DNA of 64,000 nt, taken from positions 62,001 through 126,000 of the forward strand of contig NZ_JAPEMV010000003.1 of the NCBI RefSeq assembly GCF_026342355.1, given 5' to 3'. Positions 18,373-27,358 of this stretch are shown piece after piece (position 1 is the first letter of the stretch; each line of letters opens with the position of its first letter). The position numbers and the translations under genes are program-made. The notes beneath the pieces were generated by a model. The model saw only the letters and a list, made by a program, of their open reading frames with translations. It did no database searches and had not been told where the DNA came from. This DNA is from Streptomyces sp. NBC_00249 (lineage in GTDB: Bacteria > Actinomycetota > Actinomycetes > Streptomycetales > Streptomycetaceae).

Positions 18373-18816
18373 TCAGATGCCGAACAGCACGCCGTTGCTG
18401 CTGCGCAGCCCGCACGGGTTGCCGAAGGTGTACGCCCAGTTCAGCCGGCGGCCCTGCCAGACCCCGTCGGCGGTGACGGTGACCGGGTTCCACTCCCGGG
18501 TGCAGGCGGCGTCCTGGCGGGGCGCGGCGAGCGGGTCCAGGGAGGGACCGTGCGTGCGTAGTTCGGCGCAGGCGGCGGCGGGGTCGGGGTGCGTGCCGCC
18601 CGGGCGGGGTGCGCAGACCAGCGTCACCGCGCGCAGTACCGTTCCTCCGGCGGCGTCCTCACCGGCCGTCACACTGACCACGAGCGCGGACGGCGCGTAC
18701 AGGCTCTGCGTACCGGTCGGGGCCGCGTCGGCCGCCCCGGTGCCGGCCAGTGCGGTGAGGGCGGTGAGCGCCATGGCTCCGGAAGCCAGTCCCAGGCTCC
18801 TGGTGATGGACCGCAT
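18373..18816 (-). CDS. ssi: Streptomyces subtilisin inhibitor (SSI) family protease inhibitor
   Basis: A 147-residue secreted serine-protease inhibitor. A signal peptide ends near GAADAAP; the mature domain begins with the family hallmark SLYAPSALVVSV. All four disulfide cysteines (C68, C83, C105, C135), the DGVWQGRR block and the Phe-containing C terminus align with SSI. The reactive loop reads CTREWNP, placing Arg107 at P1 where classical SSI has Met, so trypsin-like proteases should be favoured over subtilisin. ATG at 18816 is used because GAGGAG lies eight bases upstream; GTG at 18825 is too close to it. In streptomycetes such inhibitors are secreted during development and restrain extracellular proteases. 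Confidence 0.93.
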   Translation of the reverse strand: MRSITRSLGLASGAMALTALTALAGTGAADAAPTGTQSLYAPSALVVSVTAGEDAAGGTVLRAVTLVCAPRPGGTHPDPAAACAELRTHGPSLDPLAAPRQDAACTREWNPVTVTADGVWQGRRLNWAYTFGNPCGLRSSNGVLFGI

Positions 18817-19103
18817 TTCGAACACTCCTCGGCTCGGTGTTTCGGATAACGGACGGGAGTCTTGCCCATCCGCCGCGAGAACGCCCGTTCGTACCGCTGT
18901 TTCGCGTCACCGACCGTGAGCGAATGACCGCAGACCGCAGCCGTCGTCGGGCTGTGACCTGTGGGGGAGCGGCCCGCCGATTAGGCCGAACACACCCCCC
19001 GCAACCCTTTGGTGTGGGGCTGGAGGGGCCTGAGGGGTGGCGCGCCGCCCGGTGCCCCGCCTCAGTGGCGAGGTGCGGCACCGGACGGCGCGGGAGGGAC
19101 GGT

Positions 19104-19724
19104 CTAGACGGTCTCCGCCGTGGCTCGCGGCTCGCGCCACATCGCCCACAGGGTCGGACCGCCGCCGGGGAGGTGCAGTTCGCCCCGCACGGTGAAGCCG
19201 AAGTGCTCGTAGAAGGGCAGGTTGGACGGCTTGGAGGACTCCAGGTAGGCCGGCATGCCCGCCGCGTCGGCCTGGGCCAGCCCGGAGCGGAGCAGCGCGG
19301 CCCCGTGCCCCTGGCCCTGCGCGGCCGGGTCGGCGCCGATCAGCGCGAGGAACCAGTGCGGCTCCTGGGGCGTGTGCTGGGAGGCCATCTCGACGGCCTC
19401 CCCGAACAGCGGGGCCCGGTCGCCGAGGATGCTCTGCAGCTCCGCGATGGTCTCCGCGTCGGGGACGGCCTTCGCCTGCGCCTGCGGGGGCACCCAGAAG
19501 GCGGCGGCCGCCTCGGTGCGCTCGCACACCGCGTGGTGGACGTACTGCCGGGTGAAGATCGTGGTGAAGTAGCGGTCCAGCCCGGCCTCGCGCGAGGCGT
19601 CGTCGGGGAAGAACCAGCGCATCATCGGGTCGTCGCCGAAGGCGCGGGCCAGGGTGGGGCCCACCAGCCGGGCGTCGTCGAGCGTTGCCGTTTTCGGTGT
19701 ATTCGTCATCGACATGCGGCCCAT
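19104..19724 (-). CDS. GNAT-family N-acetyltransferase
   Basis: A protein of about 206 residues with the GNAT fold. The acetyl-CoA loop is AAQGQGHGAALL (motif A, about residues 133-144) and the C-terminal motif is LPFYEHFGFTVRGE. The N-terminal MMRWFFPDD segment is typical of a large actinobacterial group of unknown substrate. Three in-frame starts (19724, 19715, 19709) are possible; the first has GGGGTG upstream. Single gene, next to the cyclic-nucleotide-domain gene but with a 51-base gap, possibly co-transcribed with it. Confidence 0.85.
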   Translation of the reverse strand: MGRMSMTNTPKTATLDDARLVGPTLARAFGDDPMMRWFFPDDASREAGLDRYFTTIFTRQYVHHAVCERTEAAAAFWVPPQAQAKAVPDAETIAELQSILGDRAPLFGEAVEMASQHTPQEPHWFLALIGADPAAQGQGHGAALLRSGLAQADAAGMPAYLESSKPSNLPFYEHFGFTVRGELHLPGGGPTLWAMWREPRATAETV

Positions 19725-19775
19725 TCTGCACCCCGATGATCTTGGACGGCGGGGCGGGGTCCCCCCGCCGGGCGC

Positions 19776-20237
19776 TCAGCGGGTGGCGCCCGTGCGGGGG
19801 GCGTAGAGGTCCAGGAGGCGCGTGCGGGTCTGGTGGAGGCGGACCGCCAGCACCCGGCCCACCCAGTGCCCGACGGCCGAGCCGAAGGCCGGATCGGCGT
19901 CCATCAGCAGCCGCACGGTCGTCCCGTCGAACTCGTAGGCCCGTACGGGGGTCATCGCCTCGGCGCTCAGCTGCCACACGTACGGCGGGAACAGCCACGA
20001 CCAGCCCACCAGCTCACCGGGGCCGAGGCTCTCCACCGGCGCGGCCCGGTGTCCGGGCATCGGGATCTCCAGGGTCACCGTGCCCGACCGCACGATCCAG
20101 AAGGTGTCCGCCCGGCCGCCTTCGTCGAAGATCCGCGCGCTCTCGTCGAAATTGACCTCGCGGGCGTGTTCCATCAGCCGCCGACGGTGCTCGGCGGAGA
20201 GCACGGCGGCGATGCGGATAGGGGACGGTGTGCTCAC
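19776..20237 (-). CDS. Single-domain cyclic nucleotide-binding (Crp-type sensor) protein
   Basis: A 153-residue protein consisting only of a cNMP-binding beta-roll (IFDEGGRADTFWIVRSGTVTLE, then LGPGELVGWSWLFPPY). There is no C-terminal helix-turn-helix, so it is not a Crp-type transcription factor. The phosphate-binding cassette lacks the classical Arg-Ser pair, so nucleotide binding is doubtful. GTG start with GGAGG five bases upstream. Reads towards the GNAT gene. Role unknown; such proteins may sense redox or act as adaptors. Confidence 0.8.
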   Translation of the reverse strand: MSTPSPIRIAAVLSAEHRRRLMEHAREVNFDESARIFDEGGRADTFWIVRSGTVTLEIPMPGHRAAPVESLGPGELVGWSWLFPPYVWQLSAEAMTPVRAYEFDGTTVRLLMDADPAFGSAVGHWVGRVLAVRLHQTRTRLLDLYAPRTGATR

Positions 20238-20422
20238 GACGGCCTCCGATCAAGACCCCCCGCAACCTGCTGCTCCCCCCAGTGTCGCCGACCGGAGCCC
20301 GGATGCGGGCAAGCCGGCGACCTGGCACGCATACGGTCGGCCGCGCGCCCGCCGCGGCGCCGGTCGTCCCGGAGAGTCACCCCGTCCCCGGCGGAAGAAA
20401 CCCTTCCGCCGGGGCCCGGCCG

Positions 20423-20725
20423 CTACTCCTCGGCATTGGCCTCCAGGCAGGCCAGCTCCATCGCGTCGAGCACCGCCTCGTGACTGCGCCGGCTCAGCTC
20501 CGCCACGTTCTCGATCTGCGCCGTCGCCCAGGCGGCCAGGGTCATCACCAGCACCCGCAGCCCGTCCGTACCGTGATCGGCGAGGATCGCGTCCGCGACG
20601 AGCATCGCGTCCTCGGGCACCTGCTCCGGCGGCTCCAGCCCGGCCAGCCCGCGCAGCATCGCCAGGGTGCGGCGGGAGATCTCCGGGGTCATCCTCGCCA
20701 GCCGCATGTCTTCTTCTTCGTCCAT
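20423..20725 (-). CDS. Small hypothetical helical protein
   Basis: A 100-residue, all-helical protein beginning with an acidic MDEEED. ATG at 20725 follows a strong GGAGGGTGGGG ribosome site. It contains a hydrophobic segment (GLRVLVMTLAAWATAQ) that is too polar at its ends for a clear membrane helix. No family was recognised. It is divergent from the secreted GH5 gene. Confidence 0.6.
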   Translation of the reverse strand: MDEEEDMRLARMTPEISRRTLAMLRGLAGLEPPEQVPEDAMLVADAILADHGTDGLRVLVMTLAAWATAQIENVAELSRRSHEAVLDAMELACLEANAEE

Positions 20726-20973
20726 CAGCCCCACCCTCCGGATGCGTGCCCAACCCGTAACGGGCACCGTAGAGCGGCCCGGCGCCGCGCGGGGCGGTTT
20801 TGGCCGGGCCACCGGGTGTGGAGGAGTGGCGCGGGCCCGCCGGTGTTGACGTACGGGGTTCCCCCGGACCGTTGTCGGCCGTTCCCTTCCCTCCGATGCG
20901 ACCGACCGGTAACTTGACCGCCGCAGCCGCCCGGAACGGAGCGGCCGACGGGGCCGGAGCGGGCGGGAGCGAG

Positions 20974-22914
20974 ATGAAGAACGTCGTACGGGTACTGCTG
21001 AGCGTGCTGCTGGTGCTGGCGGGCGCGACCCTGCCCGCAGCGGCCGCTCCCGCCGCCGCTCCCGCCGCCGGTCCGGCACCCGGACCGGCACCCGCGGCGG
21101 GGGTCCCGGCCGCGGAGGCCTGGACACCCCCGCTGTCCACCCGGGGCCGCTACATCGTCGACGCCCAGGGCAACCGCTTCCGCCTGCGCTCCGGCAACTG
21201 GGACGGCGCGCAGGGCTCCTGGAACGGCTCCGGCGACCGCACCGACCCCGCCACCCACCACAGCGGCCAGGACTCCCACGGCATACCCATCGGCCTCGAC
21301 CGGGTCCCGCTGCCCACGCTCCTCGCCGACTTCCGCGCCCTCGGGCTCAACAGCATCCGGCTGCCCTTCTCCAACGAGATGCTCCGCACCACGACCCCCG
21401 TCCCCGACGCCGCCGTCGCCGCCAACCCGGCGCTGCGCGGCCGCACCCCGCTCCAGGTCTACGACGCCGTCGTCGCCGCCCTCACCGACGCCGGCTTCGC
21501 GGTCGTCCTCAACAACCACACCGTCACCACCCGTTGGTGCTGCGGCCTCGACGGCAACGAGCGGTGGAACAGCGGCGGCCGCTCCACCGCCCAGTGGGCC
21601 GACGACTGGGTCTTCCTCGCCCGCCGCTACCGCGACAACCCGCGCGTGGTCGGCGCGGACCTGTACAACGAGGTCCGCCGCGACCTGTGGGACGACCCCA
21701 ACTGGGGCCTCGGCGACGGCCACGACTGGCAGGCCGCCGCCCAGGAGGCGGCCGACCGGATCCTCACCGAGGCCAACCCCGACCTCCTGATCGTCGTCGA
21801 GGGCATCAACTGGACGGGCATCCCGGCCGACGGCCTCCCGCACGGCCGCCCCGCCCTCACCCCCGTCCGCACCCTGTCCCACACCCTCGTCGTCTCCGGC
21901 AAGCTGGTCTACTCCGCGCACTTCTACGGGTACACGGGCCCCCACCACAGCGGCGCGACCGGCCTCGGCGAGACCCACGACCCCCGCTACCAGGACATGA
22001 CCCCCGCACAGCTCGAACAGGCCCTGTACGACCAGGCCTTCTTCGTCTCCGCCGAGACCGGCGCCCACTTCACCGCCCCCGTCTGGATCAGCGAGTTCGG
22101 CATCGGGGCGGACGAGACCGGCGCCGCCCCCCGCACCTGGTTCGGCAACCTCACCGCCCGCCTGGCCGCATCCGACGCCGACTTCGCCTACTGGCCGCTC
22201 GTCGGCTGGAGCACCACCGCGCAGGGCGCCCCCGGCGGCGACAGCTGGGCCATGCTCCGCTACGACGCCACCGGCCGCCGCTCCGGCGTCCTCGACCCCG
22301 CCGACTGGCGCACCAGCCCCTGGACCGCCCTCACCACGGCCCCGGCCCGCACCGGAGCCGTCCCCGCCACCCCGGCCTGGTACCAGCTCAGCACCGACCA
22401 CCGGGACCACGTCGCCTCGCTGCGCACCCGGGCCGCCGGGGACTGGGACAGCGGCGCCCGCAAGGCCGCCTGCCCCGACGGCGCCCGGCTGGCGGGCCTC
22501 GCCCACACCGGCGGCCGGGGCCTGTGCTCCACCTCGGACCTGCGCGCCCAGGCCGGGGGCCACACCGTGGTCCGCGACGAGTCGTACGTCCCGCCGGGCG
22601 GTGACTGGGCCACCGGCTACACCAAACTCCAGTGCCCGGCGGGCCAGTTCCTCATCGGGTACAGCCTGCGCGGCGAGCGCCTCTCGGCCGCCCTGTGCGC
22701 CCCGGCCCGTACGGCCCTCCCGGCGGCCGGCGGCCGCACCGTCTGGTTCGACCGCTCCGACAACCGCCCGGCGGGCACCCCGGGCGGCGACTTCGCCTCC
22801 GGCCACTACAAGGGCCAGTGCATGCCCACCGAGTACGCGGCGGGCATCGCCCACACCACCCGCGCCGGCTCCCGCCCGGGCCCGGCGTCCCTCCTCTGCC
22901 GCCCGCTGACCTAG
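20974..22914 (+). CDS. Secreted GH5-family glycoside hydrolase with cysteine-rich C-terminal domain
   Basis: A 646-residue exported endoglycosidase of the cellulase (GH5) clan. A signal peptide (MKNVVRVLLSVLLVLAGATL) is followed by a Pro/Ala linker. The TIM-barrel catalytic domain spans about residues 65-455, with acid/base E233 in LYNEV and nucleophile E374 in WISEFG; LNSIRLPFSNEML is the typical strand-2 region. Residues about 470-646 form a repeated, cysteine-containing beta domain of the kind appended to actinobacterial secreted enzymes, perhaps for polymer binding. ATG at 20974 has GGGAG upstream. The TAG stop lies in the CTAG junction of the adjacent miniature element, so the native C terminus may have been altered. 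Exact polysaccharide substrate unknown. Confidence 0.87.
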   Translation: MKNVVRVLLSVLLVLAGATLPAAAAPAAAPAAGPAPGPAPAAGVPAAEAWTPPLSTRGRYIVDAQGNRFRLRSGNWDGAQGSWNGSGDRTDPATHHSGQDSHGIPIGLDRVPLPTLLADFRALGLNSIRLPFSNEMLRTTTPVPDAAVAANPALRGRTPLQVYDAVVAALTDAGFAVVLNNHTVTTRWCCGLDGNERWNSGGRSTAQWADDWVFLARRYRDNPRVVGADLYNEVRRDLWDDPNWGLGDGHDWQAAAQEAADRILTEANPDLLIVVEGINWTGIPADGLPHGRPALTPVRTLSHTLVVSGKLVYSAHFYGYTGPHHSGATGLGETHDPRYQDMTPAQLEQALYDQAFFVSAETGAHFTAPVWISEFGIGADETGAAPRTWFGNLTARLAASDADFAYWPLVGWSTTAQGAPGGDSWAMLRYDATGRRSGVLDPADWRTSPWTALTTAPARTGAVPATPAWYQLSTDHRDHVASLRTRAAGDWDSGARKAACPDGARLAGLAHTGGRGLCSTSDLRAQAGGHTVVRDESYVPPGGDWATGYTKLQCPAGQFLIGYSLRGERLSAALCAPARTALPAAGGRTVWFDRSDNRPAGTPGGDFASGHYKGQCMPTEYAAGIAHTTRAGSRPGPASLLCRPLT

Positions 22915-23106
22915 TGCTGTGACCGGAAAGGTTCACCGTGTCGCGGCGCCCGGCACGGCACCTCGCCGCGTTGTCGGGCCACCCGAGTACGTCCAGTACG
23001 AGCGGCGGCCCTCCGCCTTGCGAGGCTTCCCCTCGGCCCTGCGGGCCTGGGGAGACCCCATGCACCGGACACCGCGACCCGGCAAACCTTTCCGGCCACA
23101 GCACTA
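22912..23106. mobile_element. 191-bp miniature inverted-repeat element with TA duplication (IS630-like target)
   Basis: A 26-base near-perfect inverted repeat (22908-22933 and 23085-23110, one mismatch) bounds a short non-coding DNA, and the arms stay partly complementary for about 20 more bases. Taking the element as 22914-23104, TA is duplicated at each side within CTAG, the target used by IS630/Tc1-type transposases. The interior encodes no transposase, so this is a non-autonomous (MITE-like) copy. It supplies the TAG stop of the GH5 gene on one side and abuts the ankyrin remnant on the other. It may also act as a terminator by folding. Confidence 0.75.
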
Positions 23107-23108
23107 GG

Positions 23109-23276
23109 TCATCCGCCCAGCAGCCGGAGGACCTCCGTCAGCGCGGTGGTTCCCTCCGCGTCGGGGCCGTCGACCGGCGCCCCGGAGCGCAGCGCCGCCG
23201 TCAGGCGGGCGGTGTCGCCCCGTCCGGCCGCGCCGACGAGCTGCCGGGCCAGCCGCTTGTGGGTGCGGTGGTTCAC
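23109..23276 (-). pseudogene. Ankyrin-repeat protein remnant
   Basis: A 55-codon reading from GTG at 23276 begins NHRTHKRLARQLVGAAGRGD and continues to DAEGTTAL, matching the N-terminal cap and first repeat of common streptomycete ankyrin proteins. It then jumps to TEVLRLLGG and stops inside the inverted repeat of the adjacent miniature element. The intact family is at least 120 residues, so most of the repeats are gone. Internal deletion plus truncation by the element is the simplest reading. Confidence 0.6.
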
Positions 23277-23282
23277 GCCCGG

Positions 23283-23389
23283 CCGGCCAGTGCGGGCAGG
23301 CCGGGGCCCGCCACCTGGGCAAACCCGCCACCCGGCAGCTCCGCAGCGCCCTCACCCGGCTCCGGGAGATCACCGACCCCTACCAGTGA
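23283..23389 (+). pseudogene. Possible C-terminal gene fragment
   Basis: Immediately beyond the ankyrin remnant and on the other strand, one frame reads ARHLGKPATRQLRSALTRL and then a normal-looking C terminus ITDPYQ with a TGA stop. It has no start and no upstream continuation, so it looks like the 3' end of a lost gene. Family not recognised. Low confidence; it may be chance coding-like sequence. Confidence 0.25.
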
Positions 23390-23579
23390 CCCCCCGGGCC
23401 GCGCGGATCCGTTCGGCATCCGACAGGTCAAACCCGGTGCCGGGGCGGCCGATCGGTCCTAGGGTGCGCCCGTACGTACGACCGCCCACCCGTCCCCGGG
23501 CGCCCGGCCGTACGTCCGTGCACCGCGCATCCCGCGCGCCGCACCCGTCGCAGCAGTACGCACACGAACTGGGGGGTTC

Positions 23580-26315
23580 ATGCGTAGATCCAGAGGTCCG
23601 GCGGCCGCTCTCGCCCTGTCCCTGGCCGGCTCCGGCGCCTTCCTCGGCCTCGGTCTCGGCCTCGCCCCGCAGGCCGCGGCGATCACCCCGCCCGTGGCCT
23701 TCACCGCGGACGCGCTGCCCACCTGGCAGCCCAACGGGGTCGTCTGGGCCCTCGCCGAGGCCGGCGGCACGGTCTTCGTCGGCGGCACCTTCTCCGCCGT
23801 ACGCCCTCCGGCGGGCGCCGCCGGGAGCGAGCACGAGGCGGTCAACTTCGCGGCCCTCGACGCCGCGACCGGCGCCCCGACCTCCTGCACCCTGTCCTTC
23901 ACCGTCGCCGGCGGCACCGCCACCGTCCGCGCGCTGACCCTCTCCCCGGACAAGAAGACCCTCTACGCGGGCGGCTACTTCGGCGCCGTCAACGGCACCC
24001 CGGTCTCCAGCATCGCCGCCGTCGACGTCGCCACCTGCACGGTCCGGCCGGGCTTCCGCCCGGCCTTCGCCGCCACCGTCCGCGCCATCGCCGTCACCGG
24101 CGACACCGTCTACGCGGGCGGCGACTTCCTCACCGTCGCGGGCCAGCCCCGGCAGCGCTTCGCCGCCGTCGACGCGGCCGACGGGGCCCTGCGCCCCTTC
24201 CGGGCCGACGCCGACGAGCCGGGCCGCGCCGTCGAGGTCACCCCGGACGGCTCGAAGGTCCTGCTCGGCGGGGACTTCTTCACCGTCAACGGGACGGACA
24301 CGCACGCGCTGGCCGCCGTCGACGCCACCAGCGGCGCCCTCACCAGGGCCTATCCGGGCTTCATCGAGACCAACTCCGTCGTCAAGGACATCGCCACCGA
24401 CGGCACCGGCTTCTACACCGCCAACGAGGGCACCGGCGGCGGCGTCTTCGACGGCCGGATCGCCCTGAACCTGGCCGACTTCGGCCAGCGCTGGCGCGAT
24501 ACCTGCCTGGGCGCCACCCAGGCCGTCCTGCCGTACCGGAACGTGCTCTACAGCGCCTCGCACGCGCACGACTGCTCCAGCGTCGGCGAGTTCCCCGACG
24601 GCCAGCGCCACCACCTCCTCGCGCAGCCGACCACCGCCACCGGCAAGCTGGGCTGGGCCCCCGACACCAACGACGGCATCGGCGAGGGCATCGGCCCGCG
24701 CGTGATGACGGTCGGAGCCAAGGGCGGTGCGGACTACCTGTGGGTGGGCGGCGAGTTCACCACCGTCAACGGGGCGGCGCAGCAGAGCCTGACGCGCTTC
24801 TCCTCCACGAACGACACGGGCGCGCCGACCGTTCCCGTGGCGAGCGCGACCGCCTTCCGGCCGGGCGAGGTCCAGGTGCGCTGGCGCACCAGCCTCGACC
24901 TCGACGACAGCGCGCTCACCTACCGGATCTACCGCGACGGTGCGGCCACCCCGGTCGGTACGGTCACCGCGGACTCGCTGTTCTTCAAGCGGCCGCAGGC
25001 CTCCTGGACGGACACCACCGCCCAGGCAGGCCAGTCGTACACCTATCGGGTGACGGCGACCGACGCCGCGGGCAACGTCAGCGCCGCGTCGTCGGCGGCG
25101 GCCGTGACGGTGCCGGGCTCCGCCGACGCCTACCCGAGCCAGGTCCGCGCGGACGGCGCCCAGCTGTTCTGGCGCTACGACGATGCGGCCCCGCCCTACG
25201 TCGCGGACTCCTCCGACGGCAACCAGGCGGGCGTGCACCACAACGCCCCGGCCCTGCGCCAGTCGCCCGGCGCCGTCACCGGTGCGAGCACCGCGATCGG
25301 CTTCGACGGCACGAACGCCCACGTGTACGGCGACCGCCGGCAGACGGTCGGCAGCACCTACAGCATCGAGACCTGGTTCAGGACGGGCACCACCCGGGGC
25401 GGCAAGCTGATCGGCTTCGGCAACCAGCAGATCAACGGCAGCAGTCAGTACGACAAGCACATCTACATGACCAATGACGGCCGGCTCGTCTACGGGGTCT
25501 ACACCGGAGCCACCCGCACCGTCACCACCGCCGCCTCCTACAACGACAACCAGTGGCACCACGTCGTCGCGACCCAGGGCCCCGGCGGGATGACCCTGTA
25601 CGTGGACGGCGCCCAGAAGGGCACGCTGAACGTCACCACCCACGAGAACTTCTCGGGCTACTGGCGGGTCGGCTTCGACGGCCTCGGCGGCTGGCCGGAC
25701 CGCCCCACCAGCGAGCACTGGGCGGGCCAGCTCGACGAGACCGCCGTCTACCCGGCCGTCCTGAGCGCGGCGCAGGTGCAGAACCACCACGCCCTGGCCT
25801 CCGCCCCGGCCGACTCGGTCGTCCGCGTCACCGCGGCCGAGGACACCTACGCCAACGCGGGCGCCCTGGACGGCAACTACGGGACCTCCGGCTCCCTCGC
25901 GGTGCGCGGGACCTCCCTCTACACGAGCTACCTGCGCTTCGACCTGCCGGCCGCACCCGCCGGCACGGTGCTCAAGTCGGCCGCGCTCAGCGTGAAGACC
26001 AGCACCATGGGCGGCGCCGGCACCACGGACACCGTCTCGGTCGTCCCCGTCACCGGCGCGTGGACGGAGGGCGGGACCACGTACAACAACCGCCCGGCGC
26101 CGGGAGCTCCGGCCCTCGGCAGCTTCCCGGGGATCCCGGACGGCTCGGCGGTCCACACCGCCGGGCTGAACACCGCCACCGTCGCGGGCGCCCTCGGCAG
26201 CTCCTGGAGCCTGGCGCTGACCAGCCCCGGGACCGACGCCCTGTGGCTGTGGTCCTCGGAGGCCGCGGCGAACGAGGGGACCCCTCAGCTGACGCTGACC
26301 TTCGGCAAGCCGTAG
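23580..26315 (+). CDS. Large secreted protein: beta-propeller, fibronectin III, LamG and DNRLRE-type domains
   Basis: A 911-residue exported protein. The signal peptide ends near PQAAAIT. Residues about 40-410 hold repeated WxxGxF/GGDF blades (TVFVGGTFSAV, TLYAGGYFGAV, TVYAGGDFLTV, KVLLGGDFFTV, YLWVGGEFTTV) of a delta-60-like propeller. A fibronectin type III domain (about 415-515), a concanavalin/LamG-3 domain (about 530-735, with NQWHHVVAT and TLYVDGAQKG) and a C-terminal DNRLRE-type jelly-roll (about 745-911, TYVRFDL-like SYLRFDLPA) follow. No catalytic site is evident; adhesion or polymer binding at the cell surface is inferred. GGGGGG lies just before the ATG. A hairpin terminator follows. 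Confidence 0.82.
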   Translation: MRRSRGPAAALALSLAGSGAFLGLGLGLAPQAAAITPPVAFTADALPTWQPNGVVWALAEAGGTVFVGGTFSAVRPPAGAAGSEHEAVNFAALDAATGAPTSCTLSFTVAGGTATVRALTLSPDKKTLYAGGYFGAVNGTPVSSIAAVDVATCTVRPGFRPAFAATVRAIAVTGDTVYAGGDFLTVAGQPRQRFAAVDAADGALRPFRADADEPGRAVEVTPDGSKVLLGGDFFTVNGTDTHALAAVDATSGALTRAYPGFIETNSVVKDIATDGTGFYTANEGTGGGVFDGRIALNLADFGQRWRDTCLGATQAVLPYRNVLYSASHAHDCSSVGEFPDGQRHHLLAQPTTATGKLGWAPDTNDGIGEGIGPRVMTVGAKGGADYLWVGGEFTTVNGAAQQSLTRFSSTNDTGAPTVPVASATAFRPGEVQVRWRTSLDLDDSALTYRIYRDGAATPVGTVTADSLFFKRPQASWTDTTAQAGQSYTYRVTATDAAGNVSAASSAAAVTVPGSADAYPSQVRADGAQLFWRYDDAAPPYVADSSDGNQAGVHHNAPALRQSPGAVTGASTAIGFDGTNAHVYGDRRQTVGSTYSIETWFRTGTTRGGKLIGFGNQQINGSSQYDKHIYMTNDGRLVYGVYTGATRTVTTAASYNDNQWHHVVATQGPGGMTLYVDGAQKGTLNVTTHENFSGYWRVGFDGLGGWPDRPTSEHWAGQLDETAVYPAVLSAAQVQNHHALASAPADSVVRVTAAEDTYANAGALDGNYGTSGSLAVRGTSLYTSYLRFDLPAAPAGTVLKSAALSVKTSTMGGAGTTDTVSVVPVTGAWTEGGTTYNNRPAPGAPALGSFPGIPDGSAVHTAGLNTATVAGALGSSWSLALTSPGTDALWLWSSEAAANEGTPQLTLTFGKP

Positions 26316-26336
26316 CGCCCGGCAGGGGTACGACAC

Positions 26337-26368
26337 GGGGGCGCGGACCGGCCGGGGTCCCCGCCCCC
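26337..26368 (+). terminator. Hairpin terminator
   Basis: A 13-base stem with one mismatch (26337-26349 against 26356-26368) and a 6-base loop sits 21 bases after the stop of the large secreted protein gene. Confidence 0.65.
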
Positions 26369-26459
26369 CTGGCGCGCGGGCGCCCTGCCGAAGGGGCTCT
26401 TCCGCCGCTAGGGTCCCCCGTGTCCGCCACCGGCCACTGGTCCAGGGGGGAACCACCTG

Positions 26460-27170
26460 ATGGCTAGCTCACCCATGCCCGCGTTACCGAAACCGCTCCG
26501 AAGCGGCCTGTCCCGGCTCGTCCTCGCGCTCGCCGCGGGGATCGGCCTGGTGATGGCCGGCCCGGGAGCCGCCCACGCCTCGCAGACCGTCGAGGTCCCG
26601 GCGCCCAGCACGAGCGTGGTCTCGCTGTCCGCCTACTTCCACGGCGCGATCGTGCCCCGCACCTACGACCCCGACCCGTCGGCGTACTACGGGGACCGCA
26701 GGTGCCTCCTCAAGTACCACGAGTACCTGCCCACCGAGGGCTGCGGCGGCTTCCGCCTGGACGTCACCCTGCACAATGTCCGCAACAGCCCCGGCTACCA
26801 GGCCGGGCTGGGCAGCACCGACTACCGCTTCCGGGCCAGTGCCGACACCGCCCGCACCTTCCGCTGCGTCCGCCAGGACGGGGGCTCCGACCGCAAGGAC
26901 GACGTCGTCGTACGGACGGTGGGCACCGCCCTGGCGCCCGTGTACTTCTACGCGGAGTCGGGATACATCCTCCACCAGTTCCGTGAGTTCCCGGACAGCG
27001 ACTACGGCCCGCAGTTCTACCTCAACTTCCCGCCCGAGCAGATCAACTGCCCGGCGGGCACCAAGGCGAGCCAGTACGGCCTGAAGGTCACCAACCTCAC
27101 GGTCGCCATCGACGACGACAACGTGTTCGGCCGCACGGCCTGGGTCCACCCGGGTGCGCTCTACGCCTGA
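26460..27170 (+). CDS. Secreted protein of unknown function with TTA codon
   Basis: A 236-residue protein with a signal peptide (basic start, hydrophobic residues 20-36, cleavage after AHA). The mature part has four or more cysteines (CLLKYH, EGCGGF, FRCVRQ, INCPAG) and is rich in aromatic residues and beta strands. Codon 9 is TTA (26484-26486), placing translation under bldA control, typical of products made during development. No family was recognised. GGGGGG lies nine bases before the ATG. Its last ten bases overlap the convergent ArsR remnant. Confidence 0.72.
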   Translation: MASSPMPALPKPLRSGLSRLVLALAAGIGLVMAGPGAAHASQTVEVPAPSTSVVSLSAYFHGAIVPRTYDPDPSAYYGDRRCLLKYHEYLPTEGCGGFRLDVTLHNVRNSPGYQAGLGSTDYRFRASADTARTFRCVRQDGGSDRKDDVVVRTVGTALAPVYFYAESGYILHQFREFPDSDYGPQFYLNFPPEQINCPAGTKASQYGLKVTNLTVAIDDDNVFGRTAWVHPGALYA

Positions 27171-27358
27171 CCGCCGTGGTGCACGTGCGCCAGGACCTGC
27201 CGGAGCAGGTCGGCGACGTGCGCGTCGTGCAGCTCGTAGACCACGCTGCGCCCGTCGCGCCGGCCGGTCACCAGATCGAGGTGGCGCAGCAGGCGCAGGT
27301 GGTTGGAGACGGTGGGCTGGCCGAGGCCGAGCGCCTCGGCCAGTTCCCCGAGTACGCC
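27161..27358 (-). pseudogene. ArsR/SmtB-family regulator, 5'-truncated
   Basis: The minus strand encodes the recognition helix and wing of an ArsR repressor (ELAEALGLGQPTVSNHLRLL, then DLVTGRRDGRSVVYEL and a His-rich end VLAHVHHGGQA). The first ~40 residues, including the start, are missing: at about 27355 the sequence switches to a P-type ATPase gene on the opposite strand. A natural ArsR would be 100-120 residues. Metal-responsive repressors of this type usually control the adjacent metal exporter, which fits the neighbouring remnant. Confidence 0.72.

Noticed and set aside
22919..23107. A short open frame on each strand inside the miniature element
   Set aside because: Both are produced by the inverted repeat itself and start and end in its arms; no ribosome site.
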